In this document: positions 10,656 to 22,520 of the stretch, in pieces | Numbering within the stretch: the stretch's first letter is position 1 | Layout of the letters: every line of letters begins with the position of its first letter | NCBI GenBank assembly: GCA_037349315.1 | Contig: JBAIAC010000007.1 | Span: 48,447,001-48,511,000, forward strand | Direction: 5' to 3' | DNA: 64,000 bases | Source of the DNA: Chelydra serpentina | Lineage: Eukaryota; Chordata; Testudines; Chelydridae | Made by a program: the position numbers and the translations under genes | Notes under the pieces: model-generated | What the model was told of the DNA's origin: nothing | The model's database searches: none | The model's input: only the letters and a program-made list of their open reading frames with translations

Positions 10656-10828
10656 TATCCCATCAGTGTAGGTATTCCAGCTACTCGAGAAGCAATAGCT
10701 ATGTCGACAGGAGAAGCCCTCCCATTGAAATAGTGCTGTCTACACCAGGAGTTTGGTCGATATAACTGCATCGCTCAGGGGATGATGTAGTTATACTGGC
10801 ATACGTTTGTAGTGTAGATCAGGGCTAA

Positions 10829-12341
10829 GAATATAAGGAAGTGCTCAGCAACCGATAGTCAGGATTGATATTTTGTTACCCAGGCAACTGTCTACCTCCC
10901 TTCATCTCAAGATTAAAACTGGGGCAAGTCAAATAATTAGGTCTTTTGAAGAGGAGAGATCAGGGACAAAAGGCTAGCCAGCAATTCTTAGGTTATTCCC
11001 CTAGAAGTCTTAAACGGTAAAGAAAAACTTTTAAACTGATATGAAATGTTACTAGACGCCAATATAAAGAATGCAAGCTATAGGACCTTGGTGTACCTAG
11101 AGGTGCACAGATATTTTGAAGATATCCACAGCTATTGTATAAGTGGTGGAATGAGTTATTTTCATGTTTTATTCTAAAAACACTTGCACAATGCAGTTTT
11201 GTAAATGTTTAATGTATTATGTCAGGCATGGCCATGTAAGATCACATGGTTTGACAAGTGATATAACTCTACAAGACAAATGCTATATGCCAAAAAATTA
11301 GCAGGTACTATGCTCATCTCTGTGGAGTGTGGGGGCCTCCTGTATCAGCATTTTTTGTTTGTTTTTAAAAGCACTAAATTTATCTTTCTGCCAATGTTCA
11401 TTGAAAAACATGCACAGCAACTAAACTAAATCACATTGGCAAGATGGCCTTGCTCTATAGGTCTACTCTACCTACAGTACAAATCCCCATGGCATAGCAG
11501 AATGAAGTAAAATATGACACAGCACAGGCAACTTTTAAAGTTATTAGCATTGGTGGTCGCAAACATATAATTTTCCTAGATAATTAGATAATGTTATTAC
11601 CTGCAGTGGGCTAGATCCAAAGCTCATTGAAGTCATGGAAAGACTCATTTAGTTCAGTGCACTTTGTATCCGCTACTATTTGCTGAATTTCCTATATTGT
11701 ATATAGGGAAATAACTTACAATAAATACAAAGATTTTCTACCTTCATGCAAAAATCCTACTGTCTTCAACAGGAATTACATGTAGCATCGAGCACAGTAG
11801 ATAGATAATTGATAATTTAATTATTGTGAAATTATTACAAAAGTACAGGGATACTTTAATATTAATGATCCAAAAATCAAAAATGAGATATGTTAATGAG
11901 GGAGAAAGAGCTCTTATTAATCCCAAACTCTTTCACTGGAAATAGTAAGTGTCTTGCATTATTCCGTTTTACTTCTTTTTAAAATTGACTAGAAAATTGA
12001 CAAAAAGCCAAATAAGTTTTGTAAAAAAACATATACAGAAGATTATGTGGGCCACACACTGTACATTAAAATCATGTGATTTCTATTTGAATCTCACTGG
12101 TGCTATCATAGGGACTATTAAAGTCAATGAGAATTTTTGTTGTTGATATTTCACAGGAAGCAGGATCAATTTCAAAGCCAATAAGTATGAAAGTGATTTT
12201 GTAGAAATATAGCAAACAATAGTGAATAGATGAATCTCCTGTGCACAGCATGCATGCTCCCTTTATAGATGGATTTACTGTTCTTCCATCAATTTCCTTT
12301 TGTTTATGAACTGGCACAGAGCAGGCTATAGAAAGACACTG
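10829..12341. other. No recognised feature
   Basis: AT-rich DNA with short open frames only. A short CATTGAAGTCATGG motif near 11625 resembles the core of the hairpin elements, but no full palindrome is visible. Confidence 0.4.
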
Positions 12342-12450
12342 ACTCTGATTCTCCTCCTATTTAAACTGATGTTAATCAGGAGTAACTTCACTGAAGTCAG
12401 TGGAGGCACAACTCTATTAAACTGCTATAAATGAAAGGAGAATCAGGACC
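12342..12450. repeat. Hairpin mini-element
   Basis: A palindrome of about 109 bp. It starts ACTCTGATTCTCCTCC, ends AAAGGAGAATCAGGACC, and contains CACTGAAGTCAGTGGAG. It has the same terminal words as 5256-5342 and 52440-52547, which supports one old MITE family. Confidence 0.55.
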
Positions 12451-13787
12451 AGTATGATCTACATTTTTTATGCAGTAGTAGAGGTGGGGCTGGTAGCATT
12501 GCTTGTTATTAAGGTTGCCTTCCAATGATAAGACCCTGTTTACAGTTGCTTATAACTTTGCCAAATTTTAACAGTTTAGGCTTAAATTTTCCATACTAGG
12601 TCTACCACAGGCTGAATTTTTTGAAAATGTCAGGCAAAACAGTAGTAATTTCTAAGAATGAGGCTAGGGAAAATAGGTTGTCTTGTGCGTATTAAAAATA
12701 ATTGATACCTTGTCTTTCAAATGCAGTACAGCCTCATGTGTTTTGGAGCAGGGATTTAAAATTTGGCAGGGCAGTGGCCTTTGTATCAGGGATACCTTTT
12801 GTGATCCCTGTGAAAATCCACCCCAGTTTTAGCCAAGTTTTAAACCTTTAAAAATCACAGTTTGCACATGCTAGAGCTTAACAGCTAAAATCTGCTGAGT
12901 CCATTCTCACTGAGCCTCTCACAGCTCCTAGTACTGACCAGATTGTACAGACACCATCCCTACAGAGTGACTGCCCAAGCTCCATCCCCTCACAGTTCCT
13001 ACATATGACCAGAACAAGTATGAACCTTCCCTACATAGTGACTATGTTTCATCCCAGGTCAATGGAGGCTCAGAAGGACTCTCCAAGTAATGGTTGCTCC
13101 CAGGTGCTCTGGACTGAGGTGCGATCAAGCAACCTAATTAGTTATGTCTGTCCTAGAAAATGAATATGAGTGGGAATGTCAGAAATCAGCATAGTGCTAA
13201 GGTCCAGTCCTTCAGTCCTTGTGCAGGTAAATCCCCATAGCCTTGAATGTGGGTTTGGCCTGGTCAATGATTATAGGGTCAGTCTTCTAATGTAATCAGG
13301 GAGTTAGACTATTTTTATCTTCACATTTATAAAATAATATTATTGTGCAAACTATTCATCCAAAGATTTCACGTATCAGGAAATGGAGATGTTCAGTGGA
13401 AAACTAGTTAGGATTTGGGTATCCGAAGAAATGGGAATCTTTTAAATTGATTTTTTGTTTTGGTTGCTTTCAAGTCTTTTCCCAAAGTTCAGATCTAACT
13501 GAGATCTTTTATCTAAAGTCCATAATAAAAAGATAATCACCTACTACTACTGTGGATTACTGACTCTTGCAGATTGATATTAGCCAGGAAGATAATGGTA
13601 ACACTTTAACATAAGAAAGAAGTCATAAATGCTTTCTTAATATTTATTAAGTGATTACAAGATGTAGCTATGCACATTCATAACTCTTTATAAAACACGT
13701 TATAAAATGCATTACCAAAACGTTTGTCATAAATGATGCTATAAAAATGCTTTTTTAAAGAATGTTTTAACAAAGAAGTTAAATAAT
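12451..13787. other. No recognised feature
   Basis: AT-rich sequence. A weak hairpin-element relic may lie at about 13200-13265 (CCAGTCCTTCAGTCC to GGTTTGGCCTGG). The run of TTATAAA-type words at 13610-13760 suggests another ancient repeat that I cannot name. Confidence 0.35.
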
Positions 13788-13900
13788 GGCCCAATTCTGC
13801 AAGCACTTTAGCCTCAAGTAACTTTATGCACATGAACAGTCCCATTGAAGTCAATAAGCAAAGTTACTCGTGTGCATAAGTGTTTGCAGGAAAAGAGCCA
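13788..13900. repeat. Hairpin mini-element
   Basis: A palindrome of about 113 bp. The left arm is GGCCCAATTCTGCAAGCACTT. The right arm reads, inverted, GGCTCTTTTCCTGCAAACACTT. The core is CCATTGAAGTCAATAAGC. Well preserved compared with others in the window. Confidence 0.55.
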
Positions 13901-16900
13901 ATGAATGCACTAATGTAAGCATTCTGTAAAGTGCCATTTAGGGTTTTTTTTAAAATAATAATTTGGTTAAAATAGTCTGGGAATTATTGTATCAGTATAA
14001 CTCTGGTTTTCTTTTCTTTAACGAGAAAAATATCATAAATAGAATCTTAATATAAAGTAAGATTAAAAAAAAATCCCAAACTATTTGGCCCGTAGAGTCT
14101 TAGCCTCCTAATGTACCTTTATGGATAATAAAATATAACAGAAGGTATAGGTATTATCATGAAATAACAATGACGTTGTGGCATCAAGGCGTAACCTTTA
14201 ACTCCTAATCCCAATGGTAAGTGAGCTCAAGGTCATCACACTACCTGGATTTGCCTTGCTGCTCTTACAGAATTATTACTCGGGGGAAAATGTCTTTTCT
14301 AGTGGAAGAAGATGAACTTGGCAAACCGAAATGTTAAATGATAATGTCAGCACTTTCATCAGAGTTATGTGGTTCATGTTAATAATTGTGTTTACCAGCC
14401 AGTCTGAATTCTGCCCCCAGTCCAAGCAGTTTATGATTCGATTCACACAAGTTAATTCTGCGCTAATTTTAGGTCCAAGTATACTCTCTGAATTTTGTGA
14501 AAGGTGACTGTAGTAGAGTGGACTATATTTTATTTAACAGCCATTCAGATTCTAACATCAGTGATATACAAAAGAACCCAGGACATTAATAACCTGGAAT
14601 TACCAAAAATAACAATGCTAACAATCTAATCATTAATGAGAATTACCAGTCTTGTTACTATAGAAACAGAACTGAAGCAAATAGAAATTATGTGTAATTT
14701 CTCATTCCCAAAAGTGACACACATTATATCATTACCATAGTAATGATATTATTACCCAAAATGTATTAAACTAAAAAGCTCCTTACCCTGAGAAGACACC
14801 TCCATACCTGAGAGAGCTACAATGCACATTCTGCTGTTGATCTAATGTGGAGCTCTGAAAATAAAGAAAAAGACTGAAAGGTAAAACCCAACTGACAAAT
14901 GTAAAAGGTAGCGGTGATAGGGAGGCAATCTCAGATCATTTGCTGATCTCATGGCAACACCAAAAATCAGGCTTCAGTTGTAGGGCATAATGGGGGGAAG
15001 TCAAAGTTAAAAGTCAGTTTGCATCACTCTGTCCCTTTCTTATGTGATCCGTTGTAACTGCTGATGTGAAAAGAGGAGTATAGGGCACACTGAGCAGGAG
15101 CAGCAGAGAATTAGCAGGAAAAGCGTTTTTACCTATACTTCGTAGACTGGGGTGGGGGGGGGGCGGTTGTTTGTTTTAACATTTCCTTCAGTTTATATTT
15201 AAAAGCCAGACTTGAACATTTCTCTGGGGCTGAAAGGGGGAAAGTGTGATGCTTTGGGTAAATGTTCAGGAAAAGTTTTAGGTGAGGATGAATCCAGTTA
15301 CACAAAATTAAAAAATGGAGAAAAGGCTGCCTCAGCAAACATGAGCCCTGGGTACTGTACCAGCTACAGCTGGTAACACTGTCTTCTTCCTACATATATC
15401 CCACATAGCCATTAGGGGCTCGGTCCTGCGTAGTACTGAGCTCTCTGGTCTAATCCAGTGAATCATTTAACACATTTGATGTTAAATATGTGAAAAGTCC
15501 CATCATTCGCCTGCTTAACATTAAATATGTATTTAACTGCTTTGCCGGATTGGGCCGGAGTTCTCAGCACATTGCATGATCAAGCTCTAGGAGATAAGGA
15601 AAATAATGGTAAGGGGTCCTATCTCAACCATCCTCTCTGTAATCCCTTTTTCTAATATACCGTGACATAGGTGGAGCAAAACTCGATGCATAAAGAAGCA
15701 GCAATGGTAGTACATCAGCTGAGGATGTGGGTGGGGGAGGGGTGGAATATTGATAAGGCCTCTCACATGTAGCTTAAGATCAAAATCAGAAATTCATCTA
15801 TTTGTAATCATCACATCATCTATCAGCCGTGTGCAACCCCAGACCATGGGTTTGCTGTTATTCTTTTACTCATTTTTGTTAAAGTTAATTCATAGATTCA
15901 GTCAATGTTACAGTTCTGTTGTGATAGAATTGAAACAGAAAATTAAAATGTTGGCTTGTACAAGTTTCCAAGCTGGCATCTCATAACATCTGACATACCT
16001 ACTGCCGGCATTCTGTCTCTGCCAGAGGGTCATTTACAATTAGACTTATGTTTTCATAAATTGTCATTCTCCTCGTTACCATTGCTTTCACCTCTTTTAA
16101 AAAAAAATGTTGTCGAAAATCTGTAATGCTAATTAGGTGAATACATGATTTTACCTCTCCAGGTACCTCAAAGCATCATGGTTACTTTTGTTCCTGACTC
16201 ATTTCAGTTTGAAGTTGCTAATATTATCAATTTACACTGGTCATCCTGGTGAGTTTATGACCTCATCTTTCAGCATACAGTGCTGAAGAGGTCTTTGCCC
16301 TGAAATTGGTTGCTTGAGAGCAAGGGGCATGTATGTCGTATGTCTAATACAAAATGGTGAAAATTGCCCATGCTGTGAGTGGAAGTAAGTTTGTAGGAGG
16401 CGATAATAATGGATTAAATGGAGCAGCGATATAATTAATGAGCTCCAAAAGATACCATTAACTGTGCCTAAATGAGTTTACAAGGCCATTGTTTCCTTTG
16501 ATGTGGCAGAGATGATATAAGAAAGGGCACAATTCTGTGTCTCTTTTTTTCTTTATTTTCCACAGAAGGTCTGCCAGTTTGTATCCAGACAACCTTTGAA
16601 AACAGAATTTGCAAATAAAAAAGACATGCTTGGAGAGATTGTACAATATACCTACAAATGAAGATGCTGATTGTGATGAGATTGAACAATTATACAAAGC
16701 ATCCAGATGTTTTCTGCTGCAAGATTTACAATTTCATGTCTTAAAATGCCAGGAGATTTAAATGCAACTTGAGCAACCACACACAGATCTTTCCTTATGC
16801 CTCTATTTGCACAAGGAAATACAGCCTTTACAGTTCTGTCTTATGCAACAAATATTCAGTTTCTAAATGCATAGTCTTCTACATTTGGCATACAACATTA

Positions 16901-18793
16901 CTCAGCTTCTAAGGTAATAAATTATGCTGTATCCAATAGATTTTAGATGATGATCTATAAACTTTACATATGTAGAGGAACTGCGGTTGCTTTCCTACAG
17001 TAGTAAGCTTAAAATTAATGCAAGACAGCTTTTTTCTTCCAAAGCCAAGTTGATCTATCTTATGTTTCTGATATACTATCGACATTTCAAATCATTTCTC
17101 ACCATTAGCTCTGACCCTGAAAAGCAATGAAGTAAAGTGAATGAGGAAAATGTTGATATTGCTCAGAGCACTGTAAGAGAGGAAACCAACAACCCAGGCC
17201 CCGAGCAAGCAATCAACATGTATGACTCATTGTGCATCATCGAGTTGTGAAAGTAAGATGGGGAATGAAGAGTACATAGTCATGAACAGAATTTGGAAAA
17301 AGAGCTGTAATAACTGACACAGAACATTACTTTAATGAAAAGACTACAGCTCTGGAGGAAGTTGCACGAAGACATGTTCATGCTGTATTCTTCTGTCACT
17401 GCTCTTGGCCACAGAGCCAAGTTGATAATTAATGGAGCAGTAATTCTTGCCTAATGGCATAAACACTTGGTCAGTCTCTTGAATAAAAAATTGAGTTTGA
17501 TTGACTCAAATCCTCTGTTTGCATCTCCTAAAACCATAGTTGTGGACAATAATTGATTTACTCAACTGTCCAATTGGCACTACTGTATATTGAGAAGCAC
17601 TTCAGTGGATAAGTGCCTCAGATAGATGCAGTAATTCACAGTGAATTACTAACAAAAGGCAGAGACTCCTGCTCAGGACTTTTAGGATAGTGTTACATAA
17701 TCTGAAATTTCCCTTTTTTTAGTGAAAGAAATTTTAAGACGGGCCAAAAATAGTACCTCAGATCTGAACCCCTAACTGAAGAGATCACACTAGATAGCTT
17801 CACCATAGCCTCAGAAAGCTAGAATCTGTTGGTAAATTAATCCCCTTAGAACAGAAGAGAGGATAAGCAGATCGAGATCTCTGGTCAGCTGGAATGGACT
17901 CTGGCTATATTCGTGTTCTAAAGTATATTTTCTTCTTGCTGTGATTTTTCTTAAGCCTGTCATTATGTATGTATGTAAATAAGCTGATTTCTTGCCCTAT
18001 ATTTTAGATCAATAACTATCTTTTGAAGCTTTTAAAATGTCTTTTAAAGAAGAATTTAAACTTGCAACTCCTTCTTTCATCAGATGAACTGATTTAAGCA
18101 TGAATAGCATTGCCATTTAAATTAGTATCCTGCTGATGCCAAGACAATGTAGCAAATGAACCGGTATGACACACCTGTATGAAATATGCAGTCAAAGCCA
18201 TGTAAAGATTTGTTTCCAATTGATAAATCAGCCATCCACAACCTGATCCTTTACCTCAGAGAAGCTCAGTTTATTTTCCTTCTACTGACAGAAGCATCTC
18301 TTCTTTACTTAGAGATTTAATGGAAAGTGTAGACACATTTCCTAGTTAGGGCAGAATGCACACTAGACTTAATGAAGCAAACAATAGTAGGTCAGTGTGA
18401 AATGAGTAGAGCACCCCCCCCCCCTAAAATGAGGGGAAATAATATATATATATATATAGAGAGAGAGACCTATGTATATATATTTTATTTCTATGTACCT
18501 ATGTCAGTGTTGCAAAGCTATCATGAAAATTTACCAGCACAAACATCAGATCTACTCACCAATCCTTTACTGTGGTGATGGATGACAATTAAAAATGGAT
18601 TTTATTTGCCAATTAAAAAATGTTGCCTGAGAAGCAGAACTTATTCAAGTCTTGGACTTTCAAGACTTTCACGTCATTTCTACAATGACAAAACATTGAG
18701 GTTGCAAAGTCAAATATTCAGAAGTTAGGAAATGCCAGTTTTGCTGCTGCCTGTGGAATGTTAATTCTGCTCCATTGTGTGCATGCATTATGG
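13901..18793. other. Long stretch without recognised genes
   Basis: About 4.9 kb of AT-rich DNA. Items seen: a G-run at about 15152-15166; a possible old palindromic element at about 15418-15560 (GGGGCTCGGTCCTGCG to GCCGGATTGGGCCGG); a C-run at 18412-18424 followed by (TA)n at about 18442-18459. No coding signal, RNA gene or well-preserved transposon. Conserved non-coding elements could be present but cannot be judged from one sequence. Confidence 0.4.
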
Positions 18794-19138
18794 CAGCAGT
18801 TCTCAAACTGTGGGTCGGGACCCCAAAGGGGGTCGTGACCTCATTTTAATGGGGTCGCTGGGGCTGGCCTTAGACTTGCTGGGGCCTGGGGCTGAAGCCA
18901 AAGCACGAGGCTGGGGCTGAGGCTGGGCGGGCCAAAGCCCTTGGGCTTCAGCCCTGGTTGGGAGGCCTCAGATTACAGGCCCCCTGCCCGGGGCTGAAGA
19001 CCTTGGGCTTTGGCCTGCCTTCCTGACCGGCATGGCAGGGCTTGGGTGGGCTCAGGCTCCGGTCTCTGCTCCTGGGGCTGTGTAGTAATTTTTGTTGTCA
19101 CAAGGGGGTTGTGGTGCAATGAAGTTTGAGAACCCCTG
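18794..19138. mobile_element. hAT non-autonomous element (CAG-GTTCTCAAAC termini)
   Basis: A 345-bp element with termini CAGCAGTTCTCAAACTGTGG and, inverted, CAGGGGTTCTCAAACTTCATT. It is flanked by CATTATGG (18786-18793) and AATTATGG (19139-19146), an 8-bp target duplication with one mismatch. Termini and duplication length place it in the hAT superfamily. The interior is GC-rich (GGGCTGGGGC-type words), non-coding, and differs in composition from the flanking AT-rich DNA. Confidence 0.85.
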
Positions 19139-19261
19139 AATTATGGTATGCATTAATTACAGTATCACATACTTGTCTTTTCCACAAATCACCTGCCATC
19201 TTAATTTCGATTCTAAAACATTAGCAATGTTAACTAACTGCCTTTGACATAATTGTGAAAT

Positions 19262-19395
19262 GTCTGTAGCACTTGTAATGTCTTGGGGGCAAGGACTTTT
19301 TGTTCAGTGTTTGTACAATGCCTAGCACTATGGAGCCCTGGTCCATGACTAGAGCTTCTAGGTACTACCACAAAACAATTCAATTAATTAACGAA
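19262..19395 (+). repeat. SINE/LINE 3'-tail-like repeat
   Basis: Contains TCTTGGGGGCAAGGACTTTTTG, TGTACAATGCCTAGCAC and a tail of ATTAATT/AAT words. A related copy lies at about 36917-37050 (CTTTGGGGCAGGATCTGTC, GTGCAGCACCTAGCA, AATAATAAT tail). The order of blocks is the same in both. This is a dispersed retroposon tail, probably LINE-derived; the family name is uncertain. Confidence 0.5.
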
Positions 19396-19962
19396 TAAGT
19401 AGTTGTAGTACTTAAATTAAATTTTAGTTTGTTTGTATTTACCTCTTTCATAAATCTTGGATTCTACTAGAACCAGATACTCTTGATGACATGGTTTCAA
19501 AGGGCTTGTCTACATGGATGTTTTAAACTGGATCAAATTGAGTTAATGTGGTCTCAAAAAGGCTTGCATACACTTGACACAACCCATCACTGTACACTAA
19601 TTTAATATTTATTGGGAAATATGGAGGCCTCTTGCAAAGTGGATGAGGTTTGCTTGGAATTGTAATGATTCAGTCTTTTGTTTGTGGGCAGAAAATTGCT
19701 GGGCACCATGTTTTGCATGCTTTCAACAGCTATCCCTCAGTGCTTTTCAGGTTGACCATTACTGATCTGTCCATTTACTTGTTTGCCCTCCTGGCTCCAG
19801 TGTAAAGTTTCCAAGATAACACTTTCTCCTTTTAAATGGTGGCACACAGCCAGATTTCACCTGTTTTATCCTGGATCTCAGTGTATCATATTTTGGTAAG
19901 AGTATGAGGACTGCAATCCAGAACATATTTCACATAGCTGCTTAGAACTGTGCTGAGACCAG

Positions 19963-20470
19963 GACCTCATCTCCATCTGGGAGAAGCGTTAATTCAGAAC
20001 ATTCCTGTGGCCAGATGTCTGAGAGTGGTCAAAACCGAGACGCCAACCAGTGCTGGATAAAGAGCAAGCAGCTCAGGAGAAAGTATGTTGAAACGGAGGA
20101 TAAAAAGAGACAAATGAGTAGGGCACACCTGACCTGTCCATTGTTTGAAGACCTGGACAGGATCCTACGTAATTATAATGTAACCTGTCCCAAGCACTAT
20201 TCGGAGATTGTGGCCTGCCCTCTCCCTGCCACTGAGGACAACTGGCTTGACTCATTGGAGAATGGGCAGGAGGATGCCAGACAGGAGCTGTCCCCTGAGA
20301 GCCAGCATCTTTTTGGGACTCAGAACCCTGATGATGGCCAGTTGGATAGCCATTCCCAGTCCTGCCCTGGTACAATGGACCCCGATACCTGCCCTGCATT
20401 GGTTGAACCTGAGTCTGAGCCAAAACCCAGGCTGGGACCAGAGAGTCAGATCCCCTGGAGAGAACTTTGA
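19963..20470 (+). pseudogene. Myb/SANT-like (trihelix type) DNA-binding protein, broken
   Basis: In one frame, DLISIWEK from 19963 looks like the first helix of a Myb/SANT-like domain, but it runs into a stop. In the frame starting at 20015, NRDANQCWIKSKQLRRKYVE resembles the third helix, followed by LFEDLDRIL, the usual end of this domain class. So there is at least one frameshift in the first half of the domain. The rest, to the stop at 20470, is acidic and rich in Gln, Ser and Pro (a linker). Proteins of this class accompany Harbinger transposases and also occur as domesticated host genes. Here it sits inside transposon termini, so transposon origin is favoured. The ATG at 20015 is probably internal. 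Confidence 0.6.
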
Positions 20471-21001
20471 CATATAAATACCGATCTTTACAATTTATTA
20501 TTTATTGTTATTGGTGGATGCAAGCTAGGAGCACCTGCCTCCTTTCCACTTTCCCCATTTTGTTGCTTCAAAATGGCAACCACCACCCTGCTGCAGTTGT
20601 GGTCTGTATCTCACCCCTTCTCTGCCCCTCCTCCCGGGGCCGATTTGTATACCAAAAGCATTCATTGGCGCAAAACTCAACAGTTTATTGGGACAGTTTT
20701 TATAGGAAAAAAATTTGGTTAGTTGTCATTGTTTGCATGAGGTATGAGGGCACATTGCATGCCTGGTCAAGACACAAAGAGTACTGCTCCCAACTGAGGT
20801 ACAAATGCCTTGAACTTTCTCCATATCTTCAGAGGAGATATACGAGAGGTTAAAACTAAGACTAAGCTCAGTTTTGTTTACAATATTTTAGGTAATAACT
20901 ACATGCTCATACCCCCTGGTAAAACTTGCAAGCCTCTTCCACTCCTGCAGCAATTATGGGGGTGATACCCTGGTGAATAACTTCATAGCATATTTCACTG
21001 G
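20471..21001. other. Interior of Harbinger-like element, no assigned gene
   Basis: A plus-strand open frame of 128 codons spans 20467-20853, but it has no domain I recognise and does not continue the Myb-like protein. Probably non-coding interior of the transposon. Confidence 0.35.
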
Positions 21002-21198
21002 CAGCACCGGTGCCAGCTTTTTCGCCACCCCAGGCAGCGCCAAGGACAGGAGAGGGCCACTGAAGACCGGGGCAGCCGAAGATCCTGCTGCCGAAGAGCG
21101 TCGCCACCGAAATGCCACTGAGGGACCCGAAATGCCGCCCCCCAAATCCTGGCACCCTAGGCGATCACCTAGGTCACCTAGTGGTGGCACTGGCCCTG
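21002..21198. mobile_element. hAT non-autonomous element, nested
   Basis: A 197-bp element. It starts CAGCACCGGTGCCAGC and ends GGTGGCACTGGCCCTG, with flanks TTCACTGG (20994-21001) and CTCACTGG (21199-21206), an 8-bp duplication with one mismatch. Read inverted, its end CAGGGCCAGTGCC...CACTAGGTGACCTAGG matches the start of the element at 9065, so the two belong to one hAT family in opposite orientations. It is inserted inside the Harbinger-like element and is therefore younger than it. Confidence 0.85.
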
Positions 21199-21370
21199 CT
21201 CACTGGTCTTCCCTTTGTCTTTCTGAATCAGACCATTCTTTGCCACCTCAGCATAACATCCTGCAGTGCCCCTGAAAGTTTTGAGCCTTAGCACTTAACC
21301 CCAGCACCAATGCAGACAAAATGAATAAAAGATAAGGCATTTATTCACCTTTCACTTTCTGCACCCTCCA

Positions 21371-21938
21371 AATTATTGTATTTGAAATGTTCTTACTATT
21401 GAACTTTGTTTTGTTTGCACTTCCGCAATACTTAAAGGTTTGTGTACAGTTTTTTAGAAAAGAAGATTGGTTAGTTAAATGTATTTCCAAATACAAAGAT
21501 ATTATTTTTCCTTTGGTTTCATTAAAACTTTATTATTGGTTTTTTATTGTACTTTCGTAATAAAACTGTGTACAATACATCCATTATGAAGCATCATTGC
21601 ATTTAACACAGAAAATCCTTTAAAAAAAGGTGAAAAAATTCATAGGGTTTTACAAAAGCACATAGGGAACATTTCATCTTTATTTAAAGGATTTCCTGTG
21701 TTAACTGCAATGATAACTGCTAATGGATATACTGTGAACAGTTTTCATTATGAAAGAACAATAAAAACCCAATAATAAAAGTTTAATGAAACCAATGGAA
21801 AAATAATATCCTTGATTTGGAAATATATTTAACTAACCAATTTACAAAATAAACAACTATACACAAATCATTAATGAATGGAATAGTGCAAACAAAACTC
21901 AAAGTGCAACAGTAAGAACATTTCAAATACAACAATTT
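21371..21938. repeat. Long inverted repeat, about 270-bp arms
   Basis: The left arm runs about 21371-21638 and the right arm about 21672-21938, with a short loop near 21640-21670. Shared blocks, read left and then inverted right: TTGTATTTGAAATGTTCTTAC in both; TTGGTTAGTTAAATGTATTTCC against TTGGTTAGTTAAATATATTTCC; TTTCATTAAAACTTTATTATTGG against TTTCATTAAACTTTTATTATTGG; AAATCCTTTAAA in both. The arms differ by scattered substitutions and small indels, so the palindrome is not newly formed. It lies between the plus-strand Myb-like remnant and the minus-strand coding-like stretch. This suggests an inverted duplication of a 3' untranslated region inside the transposon. Confidence 0.8.
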
Positions 21939-21955
21939 TTGGGAGGAGTATAAAG

Positions 21956-22520
21956 TTACAGGCAAGTATATGGCTTGCCTCTGGCTCTTCTTGTTCCCTT
22001 CGATTTTGGAGTTGAGTGCTGCAGCACCACTTGCAGGGGTATGGCAGGGCTCAAAAGAGCTAGACTCCCAGGTGCAAATATTCTTGGTATCCAGAGGTTG
22101 GACTTGAGTGGTAAATGGGAGCCACTGGCCGCTGTGGGAATGTGGTGGCTAGGGTTTGCTGCTGGTCTCAAACAGCCAGCATTCGTCAGGGGCTGAAGGA
22201 CATAACTGGGTCTCAAATGATGGGACTGCAGGACCTGCTGGCTGGCGTAGCAGGAGCATGTTTTGCAAGAGGACTTTCTTGTTCAGGATAGCATCCATGA
22301 GGTACCTCTGCATCTCTCTCTTTCCATACTCTCCTTCACCATGGTGGTGCTGTCCCTGGCCACAGCCACTCTTTCCCTAGCCACTGTGACACTGTCCTTG
22401 GCCACTGCCACAATCTTCTTAGACAGCAGCATATTTTTTCCTACTGGGTCCTCATGTTCAGGCTCCACCTCTCAGCCAGCTGGTTTTTCTATGAGTTATG
22501 CAAATAAGTCATTGTGAGTC
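21956..22520 (-). pseudogene. Minus-strand coding-like stretch, possibly C-terminal part of a Myb-like protein
   Basis: Minus-strand frames 22283-22468 and 21956-22216 carry a charged, Val/Ala-rich stretch with a repeated SVTVARERVAVARDS pattern (possible coiled coil), and then a Pro/Ser-rich tail ending at a stop near 21956. The right arm of the long inverted repeat begins about 18 bp after this stop, the position of a 3' untranslated region. A C-terminal half of a second, oppositely oriented Myb-like gene is a reasonable reading, but no diagnostic motif is present. It could also be chance. Confidence 0.3.

Larger units (their letters stand above)
10376..10825. mobile_element. Harbinger-type MITE with TAA target duplication
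   Basis: The left end GGGCTTGTCTACACTTACA and the right end (read inverted) GCCCTGATCTACACTACAA are terminal inverted repeats. TAA flanks both sides (10373-10375 and 10826-10828). A 3-bp TWA duplication is typical of PIF/Harbinger elements. Without the nested insertion the element is about 240 bp and has no coding capacity. Its termini match those of the 3.8-kb element at 19501-23275, which is probably a larger relative. It is interrupted by the Penelope-derived hairpin at 10462-10655. Confidence 0.75.

Noticed and set aside
20073..20477. Minus-strand and alternative plus-strand frames over the Myb-like region
   Set aside because: They are shadows of the Myb/SANT-like frame, which alone shows a recognisable helix and FEDLDRIL-type ending.
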